Shown here: positions 9,658 through 17,631 of the stretch, piece by piece
Numbering within the stretch: the stretch's first letter is position 1
Layout: every line of letters starts with the position of its first letter
Assembly: GCF_002157685.2 (NCBI RefSeq)
Contig: NZ_AP026738.1
Coordinates: forward strand, 434,001-498,000
Origin: Comamonas thiooxydans
Lineage (GTDB): Bacteria > Pseudomonadota > Gammaproteobacteria > Burkholderiales > Burkholderiaceae_C
Reading direction: 5' to 3'
Length of the DNA: 64,000 nt
The notes under the pieces: model-generated
Seen by the model: the letters and a program-made list of their open reading frames with translations, nothing else
The model's database searches: none
Told to the model about the DNA's origin: nothing
Position numbers and translations under genes: made by a program

Positions 9658-10044
9658 ATGCTGAGCCATTCTGCTGTGACGACGATGCTGCCGGTGATGG
9701 ATATGGCGCGTGCTCGTGCTTTCTACGAAGAAGGCCTGGGTCTGCAGCCAGGAGAGCTGCGGCCCGATGGAAAGTTTGTCTACCTGGTTGGCGGCAGTGC
9801 GCTGGCCCTGTTTCCAAAGCCTGGTGGTACCAAGGCCGAGCACACGGCCATCAGCTTTCGGGTGCCCGATATCGCTGCAAGCATTCGGGAGCTGAAAAGC
9901 CGGGGCGTGGTATTCGAGGACTACGACTTCCCCGACTTCAAGACCGTCAACCATGTCTGCGTGCTGGGGTCCGAGAAGGCCGCCTGGTTCAAGGACACGG
10001 AGGGTAACTACCTCTGCCTGCACGAGGAGGTGGCGCCAGCCTGA
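9658..10044 (+). CDS. VOC-family (glyoxalase/bleomycin-resistance fold) protein
   Basis: 128 residues. The start at 9658 has AAAGGAG six bases upstream. It shows two beta-alpha-beta-beta-beta units typical of the vicinal oxygen chelate fold: LPVMDMARARAFYEEGLGLQP at the start, and AISFRVPDIAASIRELKSRGV followed by FKDTEGNYLCLHE at the end. The terminal Glu of CLHE is in the position of a metal ligand. Members include glyoxalase I, dioxygenases and drug-binding proteins; the substrate cannot be inferred. Confidence 0.85.
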   Translation: MLSHSAVTTMLPVMDMARARAFYEEGLGLQPGELRPDGKFVYLVGGSALALFPKPGGTKAEHTAISFRVPDIAASIRELKSRGVVFEDYDFPDFKTVNHVCVLGSEKAAWFKDTEGNYLCLHEEVAPA

Positions 10045-10074
10045 ATTGCGTCAATCTCTGTGCGCGGTAATGGC

Positions 10075-12354
10075 CTAGATCTGTTTGAGTGCGTCAAGTA
10101 CCTCGCTTTTGGAGAGCAGCTCGCTCAGCACCACAGGCTGTTTGCCGGGCAGGTACAGCACGTAGACGGGGACGCCGCTGCGCCCCAGCGATTGCAGTGC
10201 CTGGGTGATGGCCGGGTCTTGGCGTGTCCAGTCGGCACGCAGCAGCTGCACCCGGTGCTGTGAAAAAGCGGCGAGTACCTCTGCATTGCTCAGCGTGGTG
10301 CGCTTGTTGACCTGGCAGGTCACGCACCAGGCGGCCGTGAAGTCCACAAACACTGGCTGGCCCGAGGCATGGGCAGACTGAACCTTGTCTGCCGACCAGG
10401 GTTGCCAGAGTTCGCCGGCCTGTGTTTGAGCCTGGCCCGCAGGCTCGGCCTTGATCAGCGGCAGGGCGTAATAGGCCACGCCAACAGCCAGCAGCAAGGC
10501 GAGGGCTCCGAGACTCAGGCGGCTCTTGCCGCGCAGGCCCTGGGCCCAGATCAGCGCGGCCAGCACCAGCAGCAGCGCCAGCAGGGCTGCTGCTGCATCC
10601 ATGCCGCCCTGATGGCCTAGCACCCAGACCAGCCAGACCACGGTGGCAAACATGGGGAAGGCCATTGCGTGGCGGAAGGTCTGCATCCAGGGCCCAGGGC
10701 GGGGCAACCAGCTCACGACTGCGGGCACGAAGCTGGCCAGCAGATAGGGCAGGGCCATGCCGACGCCGAGTGCGGCAAACACCGTCAGTGCCTGCGCCGC
10801 AGGCATATCGATGGCAAAGCCCAGCGAGGCACCCATGAAGGGCGCAGTGCAGGGCGATGCGATGGCCACGGCCAGCACGCCTGAGAGAAAGGAATCCAGA
10901 ACCGGGTTGCGCGCCTGGGCGCTGGCAATGCGGCTGGGCAGGAGGCTGCCGAACTCGAACAAGCCGGCGAGATTCAGCCCCAGTACGGTGAACAGCGCCG
11001 CCAGCAGCGACACCACCACGGGTGACTGCAGCTGGAAGCCCCAGCCCAGCTGCTGGCCGGCCGCGCGCAGGCCCAGCAGCAGTGCGCCGAGTGCCACAAA
11101 GGACAGCACCACGCCGGCGGTATAGGCCAGGCCGCTCAGTTTCTGGGCCTGGCGGTTCTGGCCATGACCCGAAAACCCCAGCACCTTGATGGCCAGCACA
11201 GGAAACACGCAGGGCATGAGATTGAGGATGAGGCCACCGATCAAACCGCCCAGCAGTGCCGCCAGCAGACCTGTGCTGCTGGCGCTGCCCGAGGTCTGGG
11301 CAGGAACTGTTGCATTCTTGTTCGCTTCCAGTGCGGCCGCGAGCGCGGGGGAAACACCGGTCAGAGTGGCTGGCGTCCATTGCCCCTGCACATCCAGCGT
11401 GCTGCGCCAGGCGATAGGTTGACCATTGTCCAGGGCTGTAGCGCGGTCCTGGTCCGCCAGAGCCACAACAATGGCCAGTTGCGGTGGCGTATCGCTGCGC
11501 ATGTCGGATAGCGGCAGACCTTCAGCAACCCAGGCGTCGCCATCCCAGCGTTGCTGCCAGTCCTTGCCGGATTCGGCGGCATGCTTGAAGGTTTCCGCAT
11601 TTTCGGGGTAGAGCTCCAGCGTTTTGCCCTTGATCGCTGCCGGCAGGCCGGCGACACGCAGATGGATACGGTCGTCAGCGATCTTGGCATTGGTATCGGT
11701 GGCTGGCTGCACGCTGGCCTGGCCATTGCCGTCCAGGGCCACGGGTTGCTGCGCCCGGGCCTTGAGAAAATCTTCACTGTTGGCTGCGGTGCTGCCGACC
11801 ACGGGAATCTGCAGGGTGAACTCGCCGCTTTCGGGGATGCACTCCACGCGGCAGATCAGCCAGCTGGCGGAAAGATGAACCTCCACCATGCCGGAGGCGG
11901 GAGCCTTGAAGTCGCTGGCGACCTTGACCGGGATGGGCAGCAGCACGGTGTTTTCATAGCCGTAATTGACCAGCGGTCCCACCCGCAGCGCATGGGGCGT
12001 GGGCCAGTCAATGCTGCCGGCGCTCAAGCCCGATGGCAGCTGCCATTGCAGTTCGGTCGGCAGGCCCGAGTCGCCCGCGTTCTTCCAGTAGGTATGCCAG
12101 TCGGGTTCATGCGCTAGCTTGAGTCCCAGCCAGAAACTCTGGCCGGCAGCAATTCCCTCGGGGGCCTGGGCTACCAGTTCGGCCCGTACACGTGGGGTTT
12201 GCACCAAGGCAGTGGAGTTGCTGGCTGAGGTTCTGAGCTGAATTCCGGCTGCGGCGCTTGTGGATAAAGCGCTTGAAGCTATCAAAAGCAAGGCAAGCAG
12301 CCAGAGCGCAAGCAGCGACGGGCGAGGGCGGCGTGGAGAAGTGGCAAAGAGCAT
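10075..12354 (-). CDS. DsbD/ScsB-type thiol:disulfide interchange protein
   Basis: 759 residues. A signal peptide (LWLLALLLIASSALS) leads a periplasmic beta-rich domain to about residue 330 with a CRVEC pair. A polytopic CcdA-like core (about 365-600) holds NLMPCVFPV and SPCTAPFMG. A C-terminal periplasmic thioredoxin domain has the active site WCVTC near residue 679. Such proteins carry electrons from cytosolic thioredoxin across the membrane to periplasmic disulfide partners. The large N-terminal domain with CRVEC is nearer to ScsB-like proteins than to E. coli DsbD. A family B repeat forms part of the signal-peptide coding sequence. Confidence 0.88.
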   Translation of the reverse strand: MLFATSPRRPRPSLLALWLLALLLIASSALSTSAAAGIQLRTSASNSTALVQTPRVRAELVAQAPEGIAAGQSFWLGLKLAHEPDWHTYWKNAGDSGLPTELQWQLPSGLSAGSIDWPTPHALRVGPLVNYGYENTVLLPIPVKVASDFKAPASGMVEVHLSASWLICRVECIPESGEFTLQIPVVGSTAANSEDFLKARAQQPVALDGNGQASVQPATDTNAKIADDRIHLRVAGLPAAIKGKTLELYPENAETFKHAAESGKDWQQRWDGDAWVAEGLPLSDMRSDTPPQLAIVVALADQDRATALDNGQPIAWRSTLDVQGQWTPATLTGVSPALAAALEANKNATVPAQTSGSASSTGLLAALLGGLIGGLILNLMPCVFPVLAIKVLGFSGHGQNRQAQKLSGLAYTAGVVLSFVALGALLLGLRAAGQQLGWGFQLQSPVVVSLLAALFTVLGLNLAGLFEFGSLLPSRIASAQARNPVLDSFLSGVLAVAIASPCTAPFMGASLGFAIDMPAAQALTVFAALGVGMALPYLLASFVPAVVSWLPRPGPWMQTFRHAMAFPMFATVVWLVWVLGHQGGMDAAAALLALLLVLAALIWAQGLRGKSRLSLGALALLLAVGVAYYALPLIKAEPAGQAQTQAGELWQPWSADKVQSAHASGQPVFVDFTAAWCVTCQVNKRTTLSNAEVLAAFSQHRVQLLRADWTRQDPAITQALQSLGRSGVPVYVLYLPGKQPVVLSELLSKSEVLDALKQI
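12254..12287 (-). repeat. Family B repeat copy inside the DsbD/ScsB-like gene
   Basis: On the minus strand it reads TTGATAGCTTCAAGCGCTTT followed by ATCCACAAGCGC, close to the family B layout. It lies in frame in the signal-peptide coding part. It also contains a perfect DnaA-box 9-mer (12259-12267), judged coincidental because it is isolated and coding. Confidence 0.5.
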
Positions 12355-12454
12355 GACGTTGGTAAGAGCCTGGGCCGGTATTTTGGTTCCTGAACCGCAG
12401 CAGTATGGTCAGCAGTGATTAAGTCGGTATGAGTGCCTCTGCCGTCAAGCGGCT

Positions 12455-14068
12455 TCAGGACTTGTCCACAGCCTGGGCCTGATTGGCCACGGGGCTGGGC
12501 GGCTGGCCGCCGACTTCGGCCGGCATGACAACGCGCTCGCAGTTGCTGGCGTTGTTCAGCAGTGCATCGGCATTGACGGAGGTGTTCTCGGCGGTTTCCG
12601 AAGGGGCTGTGATTGCCGGCTCGGCTTGCCTGGCGGGCAGCATATGGGCCTTGCGCCAGTGGCCCCAGCGGTAATAGGCCAGCATCATCAGCATGGAGCA
12701 GACGGAGCTGATGGGAAAGCTCCACCAGATGGCATCCACGCCCATCACGGGTTGCAGCCAGCGGGCCACGGGAACGCGTATGCCCCACATGGCAATCGCC
12801 AGAATCAGAACCGGTGCCATGACGGCCCCCGTGGAGCGCACCACGCCGGCCAGTACAAAGGTCACGCCGAAGAAGAGGAAGGAGCCGATGGCGATGTGGT
12901 TGAGGTGGCGGGCCACCTCCAGCGAGGGGCTGCCTCCGGGCAGAAACCAGCCCAGCACATAACGGTCCAGCAACACGATGAGGGCGATCAGGCTGCCGGT
13001 CAGCACAAGATTGCCCAGCATGCCGGCATTGGCCGTGGCGCTGACGCGTTTCCAGAGACCCGCGCCCACGTTCTGCGCCGCCATGGACGAACAGGCGGCG
13101 CCTATGGCCATGGCCGGCATCTGCACATAGGTCCACAGTTGCAGCGCGGCGCTATAGGCGGATGCCGTCTGCACGCCATGCTCGTTGACCATGGAGATCA
13201 TGGCGATCATGGCCAGCGAGATCATCACGATCTGCACGCCCATGGGCAGGCCCTTGACCACCAGAGTGCGCACAATCGTCAGGTCGGGCTTGAACAGTCC
13301 CAACTGCCGGCGACCTATCCACAAGGGGTGGCGGCGCAGACGCAGCCACCCCAGCAGGGCTGTAAAGCTCACGGCATTGGCAATCAGCGTGGCAACAGCC
13401 GAACCCTGGATGCCCATGCGCGGCACGGGCCCCCAGCCAAAGATCAGCAGAGGGTTGAGGGCCATGTCCAGCGCCACGACGACGAGCAGAAACCAGAACG
13501 GCGTTCGGGTGTCTCCCGCGCCGCGCAGGGCCGCCGTCACAAAGCTGAACATGAACAGCAGCGGAATGGCCAGAAAGATGATCTGGAGATAGGCCTCGGC
13601 CAGTGGCAAAGCTGCCTCGGGCGTGCTCATCCATTGCATGAGATGGCGCGACAGCGGCCAGCCCAGCAGGGCAATCAGCAGTGAGACAACACCAAAAAAC
13701 GTCGCACTGGTACCAAGCACACGCTTGGCTTGCGCGATGTTTTTCGACCCCATGCTCTGGGCGATCAGGATATTGGTTGCCATGCTGATGCCGAACACCG
13801 CGCCGATCAGCGCAAACATCACGTTGTTGGCATTGGCAGTGGCCGTCAGCGCGGCCTCGCCCAGGTGACCGCCGACCCAGATGGCATTGACCGAGCCGTT
13901 GAGCGACTGCAGCACATTGCCGGCCAGGATCGGCAGGGCAAAGACCAGCAGGGTGCTGGCAATCGGGCCCTGGGTCAGATCGCGGGTCTGCGGCTTGGAG
14001 TTGGCGGGATGCGCACTCTGGCGCGGGGCGCTGGCGGAGGCTTCAGGCATCGGCCCATTGTGGGGCAT
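12455..14068 (-). CDS. MATE-family multidrug/toxin exporter
   Basis: 537 residues with about twelve membrane segments in two halves. The N-terminal half shows the MATE pattern (LTQGPIASTLLVFALPILAG, LNGSVNAIWVGGHLGEAAL, ANNVMFALIGAVFGISMATNILIAQSMG) and the second half repeats it (AIGAACSSMAAQNVGAGLW). MATE proteins export cationic drugs or metabolites using a proton or sodium gradient. The soluble C-terminal tail of about 75 residues is longer than usual and low in complexity. The start is uncertain: an internal Met six residues on, at 14050, is equally plausible, and no ribosome site decides. Confidence 0.9.
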   Translation of the reverse strand: MPHNGPMPEASASAPRQSAHPANSKPQTRDLTQGPIASTLLVFALPILAGNVLQSLNGSVNAIWVGGHLGEAALTATANANNVMFALIGAVFGISMATNILIAQSMGSKNIAQAKRVLGTSATFFGVVSLLIALLGWPLSRHLMQWMSTPEAALPLAEAYLQIIFLAIPLLFMFSFVTAALRGAGDTRTPFWFLLVVVALDMALNPLLIFGWGPVPRMGIQGSAVATLIANAVSFTALLGWLRLRRHPLWIGRRQLGLFKPDLTIVRTLVVKGLPMGVQIVMISLAMIAMISMVNEHGVQTASAYSAALQLWTYVQMPAMAIGAACSSMAAQNVGAGLWKRVSATANAGMLGNLVLTGSLIALIVLLDRYVLGWFLPGGSPSLEVARHLNHIAIGSFLFFGVTFVLAGVVRSTGAVMAPVLILAIAMWGIRVPVARWLQPVMGVDAIWWSFPISSVCSMLMMLAYYRWGHWRKAHMLPARQAEPAITAPSETAENTSVNADALLNNASNCERVVMPAEVGGQPPSPVANQAQAVDKS

Positions 14069-14146
14069 GTCGGCCGGTTGCGGTGGACGGGCGGTGGGGC
14101 CGGAATCCGGGGTATGAGGTGGTTTCGGGGCGCTGGCGCAGCTACG

Positions 14147-15022
14147 ATGATGACCATGAGCAATACCCCGTCCACTCCCGCAAGCGCGCTTCCCCGCTGG
14201 CCGTCACGCTTCTGGGCCCAGGCCTCGGCCCATGACTTTGCCCTGGCCCAGAGCAATGGTCTGGCCGCCGACACCGTGGCCGTGCTGCCCGTGGCCGCGG
14301 TGGAGCAGCATGGGCCACATCTGCCGCTGTCGGTGGATGCCAGCCTGATAGAGGGCGTCATCGATGCGGCGGTGGCACAACTGCCCGCCGAGCTGCCGGT
14401 ACTGTTTCTGCCGCCGCAGAACATCGGTTTTTCGGTCGAGCATACGCACTATGCAGGAACCTTGAGTCTGCAGCCTGCCACGCTGATTGCGCTGTGGACG
14501 GAGCTGGGCGCCTGCGTGGCGCGCGCCGGCATCAGGAAGCTGCTGCTGCTCAACGGTCATGGCGGCCAGGTCAGCCTGATGGACATCGTTGCGCGCGAGC
14601 TGCGTATGCGGCATGGCCTGCTGGTCTACAGCGCCAGCTGGTTCGGGCTGGTGGACGACGCAGCCAACCAGCAGTTCTGCGCGCATGAGCACCGTTTTGG
14701 CATTCACGGCGGCGAAGTGGAGACATCGATGATGCTGCACCTGGCGCCCGAGACCGTGCATATGGAGCGTGCGCAGAACTTTGCCTCCAGCTCGGAGCAG
14801 CGGGCCGGCAAATACCACTTCATCGGCAATGGCCGCAGCGCCAAGCTGGGCTGGGCGATCGAGGACTACAACCCGGCCGGAGCTGTGGGCAACTCCGCCG
14901 CCGCGACGGCCGAGCGCGGCGAGGCCATGGTGTGTTCATCGGCCGAGGGCCTGGTCAGGCTGCTGAGCGAGATTCATGATCTGCCCTTGAGCACCGTAGA
15001 GAATCAACCCAAACTGCTCTAA
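14147..15022 (+). CDS. Creatininase-family amidohydrolase
   Basis: 291 residues from 14147; ATGs at 14150 and 14156 are alternative starts. Family metal-binding motifs are present: VAAVEQHGPHLPLSVD near residue 48, with Glu and His ligands, HTHYAGT, LLLNGHGGQ and HGGEVETSMML. Creatininase-family enzymes are metal-dependent amidohydrolases acting on creatinine, formamides or other cyclic amides, so the substrate is open. It lies head to head with the MATE gene and tail to tail with the Bug-protein gene. Confidence 0.88.
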   Translation: MMTMSNTPSTPASALPRWPSRFWAQASAHDFALAQSNGLAADTVAVLPVAAVEQHGPHLPLSVDASLIEGVIDAAVAQLPAELPVLFLPPQNIGFSVEHTHYAGTLSLQPATLIALWTELGACVARAGIRKLLLLNGHGGQVSLMDIVARELRMRHGLLVYSASWFGLVDDAANQQFCAHEHRFGIHGGEVETSMMLHLAPETVHMERAQNFASSSEQRAGKYHFIGNGRSAKLGWAIEDYNPAGAVGNSAAATAERGEAMVCSSAEGLVRLLSEIHDLPLSTVENQPKLL

Positions 15023-15040
15023 AACCGGCGCAATCTAACT

Positions 15041-15081
15041 CGGAGACGCCGAGCAAGAGCCGCCTTCGCCACAGGGGGAGC
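15041..15081 (-). repeat. Dispersed 3'-end repeat, family A, copy 2 (short form)
   Basis: On the minus strand it starts directly after the Bug-protein stop codon with GCTCCCCCTG and ends CTTGCTCGGCGTCTC. The central hairpins of the full repeat are missing, so it looks like a deletion derivative of the ~105-bp form. Confidence 0.75.
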
Positions 15082-16068
15082 TTACTGTTTCGGAATCTTG
15101 GCCGTGGTGATCACATCGCCCCAGCGCCTGATTTCGGATTGCAGCAGCTTGGCGGTCTGCTCGGGCGTGCTGGCCTGGGCCTGCACATTGAGCTCGCGCA
15201 GCTTCTTGGCAACCTCGGGGTTGTTGACGGCGGCGTTGATTTCCTTGTTCAGGCGCGCGATCACGGGGGCGGGCGTCCTGGAGGGGGCGGCCAGTGCATT
15301 CCAGGACGAGGCCACAAAGCCCTTGACGCCGGATTCCTGGGCCGTGGGCACATTGGGCAGCAGCGGCGAGCGCTTCTCTCCCGTTACTGCGAGCAGGTTC
15401 ACGGCCTTGGAGTTGATCTGGCCCATGATGGGCGTGAGAATTTCCACGGCTGCATCGATCTGCTTGCCGCGCAGCGCGGTCACCACGGCGGGTGTGCCGT
15501 TGAAGGGCACGATCTGCGCATCGATGCCGGCCGTGGTCTTGAACAGCTCGGCCGCCAGATGCTGGGTGCTGCCCACGTTGATGCTGCCCAGATTCAGCTT
15601 GCCGGGATTGGCCTTGGCATAGCTCACCAGCTCGCCCAGGTTCTTGAAGGGCGATTTGGCATCGGTGATGACGCCGATGTCAAAGTAGCCCAGCGTGGAG
15701 ATGGGCGTCAGGTCCTTGACCATGTCGAAGGGCAGATTGTTGAACAGATTCACCGTGACGGCGCTGCCGTTGGACATGAGAAACAGCGTATGTCCGTCGG
15801 GCGCCGCCTTGGCCACGGTGTCGGCCGCGACAATGCCGCCCGCGCTGGGCTTGTTGTCGATGACCACGGGCTGGCCGAGCTGGGTGGACAGCTGCTGGGC
15901 CACCACACGGGCCGTCACATCGGCCACGCCACCGGCGCCAAAGGGAACGACGATGCGGATGGGGCGGTTGGACAGGCCTTCGGCCTGGGCGGTGGTGGCA
16001 AATCCGCTCAGCAGGGCAGCCCCCGCTGCGGCACTGATCAGGGATTGGGTAAAACTGCGGCGTTTCAT
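15082..16068 (-). CDS. Bug-family periplasmic substrate-binding protein (tripartite tricarboxylate transporter type)
   Basis: 328 residues with a signal peptide (SLISAAAGAALLSGFATTAQA). The mature part begins with the family pattern RPIRIVVPFGAGGVADVTARVVAQQLS and contains VVIDNKPSAGGIVAADTVAKAAPDGHTL and a later GTPAVVTALRGKQIDA. Bug proteins are extremely expanded in Burkholderiales and bind carboxylates or other small molecules for TctAB-type transporters. No tctA or tctB gene is adjacent, which is normal for these orphan receptors, so no ligand can be proposed. Confidence 0.93.
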   Translation of the reverse strand: MKRRSFTQSLISAAAGAALLSGFATTAQAEGLSNRPIRIVVPFGAGGVADVTARVVAQQLSTQLGQPVVIDNKPSAGGIVAADTVAKAAPDGHTLFLMSNGSAVTVNLFNNLPFDMVKDLTPISTLGYFDIGVITDAKSPFKNLGELVSYAKANPGKLNLGSINVGSTQHLAAELFKTTAGIDAQIVPFNGTPAVVTALRGKQIDAAVEILTPIMGQINSKAVNLLAVTGEKRSPLLPNVPTAQESGVKGFVASSWNALAAPSRTPAPVIARLNKEINAAVNNPEVAKKLRELNVQAQASTPEQTAKLLQSEIRRWGDVITTAKIPKQ

Positions 16069-16170
16069 GCTTGTCCTTCTGTCTGAAACTTTTTATCCAG
16101 AGAGTGTGCCGCCGAAAAATGCCGAGAGGCAGCCGCAAAGTGTTCTGTCTGCTATGCCGCACAGGTATGG

Positions 16171-16620
16171 CTAGTTACCGCTTGCTTGCAGGGTATCCAG
16201 CCCCCAGTGATGCATGGCCTCGCGCAAGATCAGCAGGGCCGCTGCATGTTCAGCGGTCTGCGGCAGCTGCGGGTCGGCATGACCGGGCTGCAGGGCCTGG
16301 CGCGCCAGCAGCTCGAACAGGTTCTCGACGGCCTCGCGCGACGCCTGTGTGGCTTGCGGGTCGGCCGTGGCGCCATGGATCAGTTGCCGCAGCAGCGGGT
16401 CTGCCGTTTGCAGCAGGCTGGCGCCTGCAGGCAGCCAGCGTCCGGCCGGCATGACGGCATCCTCCACATCGGCAATCGCGTTTTCCAGCATCAGCGCATT
16501 GGGCATGCGCTGGCCGAAAGCCTTGACCAGAGTGGCAATGCCTATGGGCAGGCGGTGCTGCTGAGGGCCGATGTCTAGCGTCAGCTCCGTATCGCCAAGG
16601 CTGAGAAAGATGGAGTCCAT
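16171..16620 (-). CDS. Hypothetical acidic protein
   Basis: 149 residues, soluble and mostly helical by eye, with no signal peptide or membrane segment. Composition is rich in Ala, Leu and Gln, with a beta-like N-terminus (IFLSLGDTELTLDIG) followed by helices. The stop is TAA and the start at 16620 lacks a strong ribosome site. It is 48 bases downstream of the histidine-phosphatase gene on the same strand, so the two may be co-transcribed. I do not recognise the family. Confidence 0.6.
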   Translation of the reverse strand: MDSIFLSLGDTELTLDIGPQQHRLPIGIATLVKAFGQRMPNALMLENAIADVEDAVMPAGRWLPAGASLLQTADPLLRQLIHGATADPQATQASREAVENLFELLARQALQPGHADPQLPQTAEHAAALLILREAMHHWGLDTLQASGN

Positions 16621-16668
16621 ACAGGACTTGTAGCAGCTTGTGTTTGCCTGAGCCGGGGTCGTGGGTGA

Positions 16669-17346
16669 TCAGGCGGCGGTGACCCAGTCTCTGTACTCGC
16701 GCCCATCCAGATGATTGAGCGTATTGAAGCTTTGCAGCATCAGCCGCTTGGGGCTGATGCTGAATTCGGTTACTGCAATATTGCGCAGCCGCATATTGAG
16801 GGCGATGGTCACCTCGGGCGCGGTTCCAAGCACCTGGCCCACGGCCGCGGAGATGGGGCCGCCGCTGCTGACCAGCAGCACGTTCTGGCCGCTGTGCTGA
16901 TGGCGTATCTCCTCGAGCACCTGGTGCACCCCATCCGCAAAACCGTTCCAGTCAGGCATGCCGGCCGGGCTGATGGTGCCTCCCATCCATTGCGCCAGCG
17001 CGTCGCACAGCAGACGGAAATGATGGCGGTACAGCTCGGGCGTATCGGGCCTGGGCAGAGGGGCAGGGTGGATGGCGCGCAGCAGGGCTTCGCTGTCGTA
17101 CTCGTTGAGTCCGGACCGGCTTTGTGCCTCGATGCTTGAAGCGCTGTCAAGGCCCTGGACTATGCCGGCCAGCGTCTGCTGATGGCGCTTGAGCGTGCCT
17201 GCATAGACGGCGTCGAACGTCAGACCTCGCTCACGCCAGTATTCACCCAGACGCACTGCCTGTTCCTGGCCGCGTGGGCTGAGCTGGTCATAATCATCCG
17301 CGCCAAACGAGGCCTGGCCATGGCGCACAAGGTAGAGGTTTCCCAT
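16669..17346 (-). CDS. Histidine-phosphatase-superfamily protein (phosphoglycerate-mutase-like)
   Basis: 225 residues. It opens with the RHG motif (LYLVRHGQASFG, phospho-accepting His at residue 9), followed by LSPRGQEQAVRLGEYW and TLKRHQQTLAGI, and matches the branch-2-free cytosolic phosphatase length. The later motif that usually reads SHGG is here LVSSGGPISA, so the second catalytic His is replaced by Ser. That is seen in some family members with weak or unknown activity. The substrate is unknown. Confidence 0.82.
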   Translation of the reverse strand: MGNLYLVRHGQASFGADDYDQLSPRGQEQAVRLGEYWRERGLTFDAVYAGTLKRHQQTLAGIVQGLDSASSIEAQSRSGLNEYDSEALLRAIHPAPLPRPDTPELYRHHFRLLCDALAQWMGGTISPAGMPDWNGFADGVHQVLEEIRHQHSGQNVLLVSSGGPISAAVGQVLGTAPEVTIALNMRLRNIAVTEFSISPKRLMLQSFNTLNHLDGREYRDWVTAA

Positions 17347-17483
17347 GGGGCGGATGTTGGGCCTTGCCCGTTTGCGGCGCTGTCATGCCTGCGACCTGCT
17401 GGCGCTTGTGCGACAGCGCACAGGCTGGCATTTCCGCAACCGTCGTCAGGATTGGTGCACGGGCAGAGCATGCTGCTCGGTTA

Positions 17484-17510
17484 AGATAGTTGAGAGCGAT
17501 TCTCAAAAAC
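17484..17510 (+). promoter_or_regulatory. Fur-box-like operator upstream of the Fe(III) transporter
   Basis: The palindrome TTGAGAGCGATTCTCAA (17490-17506), preceded by GATAG, resembles the Fur consensus built from GATAAT-type hexamers. It lies 126-148 bases before the binding-protein start, the expected place for iron repression. A sharp -10/-35 pair could not be assigned. Confidence 0.6.
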
Positions 17511-17515
17511 ATAAC

Positions 17516-17604
17516 AACACGCTCCGCTTTCGGTACTGGTTCACAGATCTCTTGCACTTGGCTGGCAGGAGGCTTGTCGGTTTCGAGGCGGAGCGTGTTT
17601 TTTT
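17516..17604 (+). ncRNA. Candidate short RNA or attenuator: 12-bp stem plus U-tract in the Fe(III)-transporter leader
   Basis: AACACGCTCCGC (17516-17527) and GCGGAGCGTGTT (17588-17599) are perfectly complementary, enclose 60 bases and are followed directly by TTTTT. The 3' arm plus U-tract is the shape of an intrinsic terminator, and it ends 27 bases before the binding-protein ATG. With the Fur box just upstream this could be a roughly 90-nt Fur-controlled RNA, or a leader that must be read through to express the transporter. No known riboswitch core was recognised. Confidence 0.45.
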
Positions 17605-17631
17605 ATGCCTGTTCACCTTCTGGAGCCCTCC

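Noticed and set aside
12259..12267. A perfect DnaA box (TGTGGATAA) inside the DsbD/ScsB-like gene
   Set aside because: It is single, lies within coding sequence and belongs to a family B repeat. There is no companion box or AT-rich stretch.
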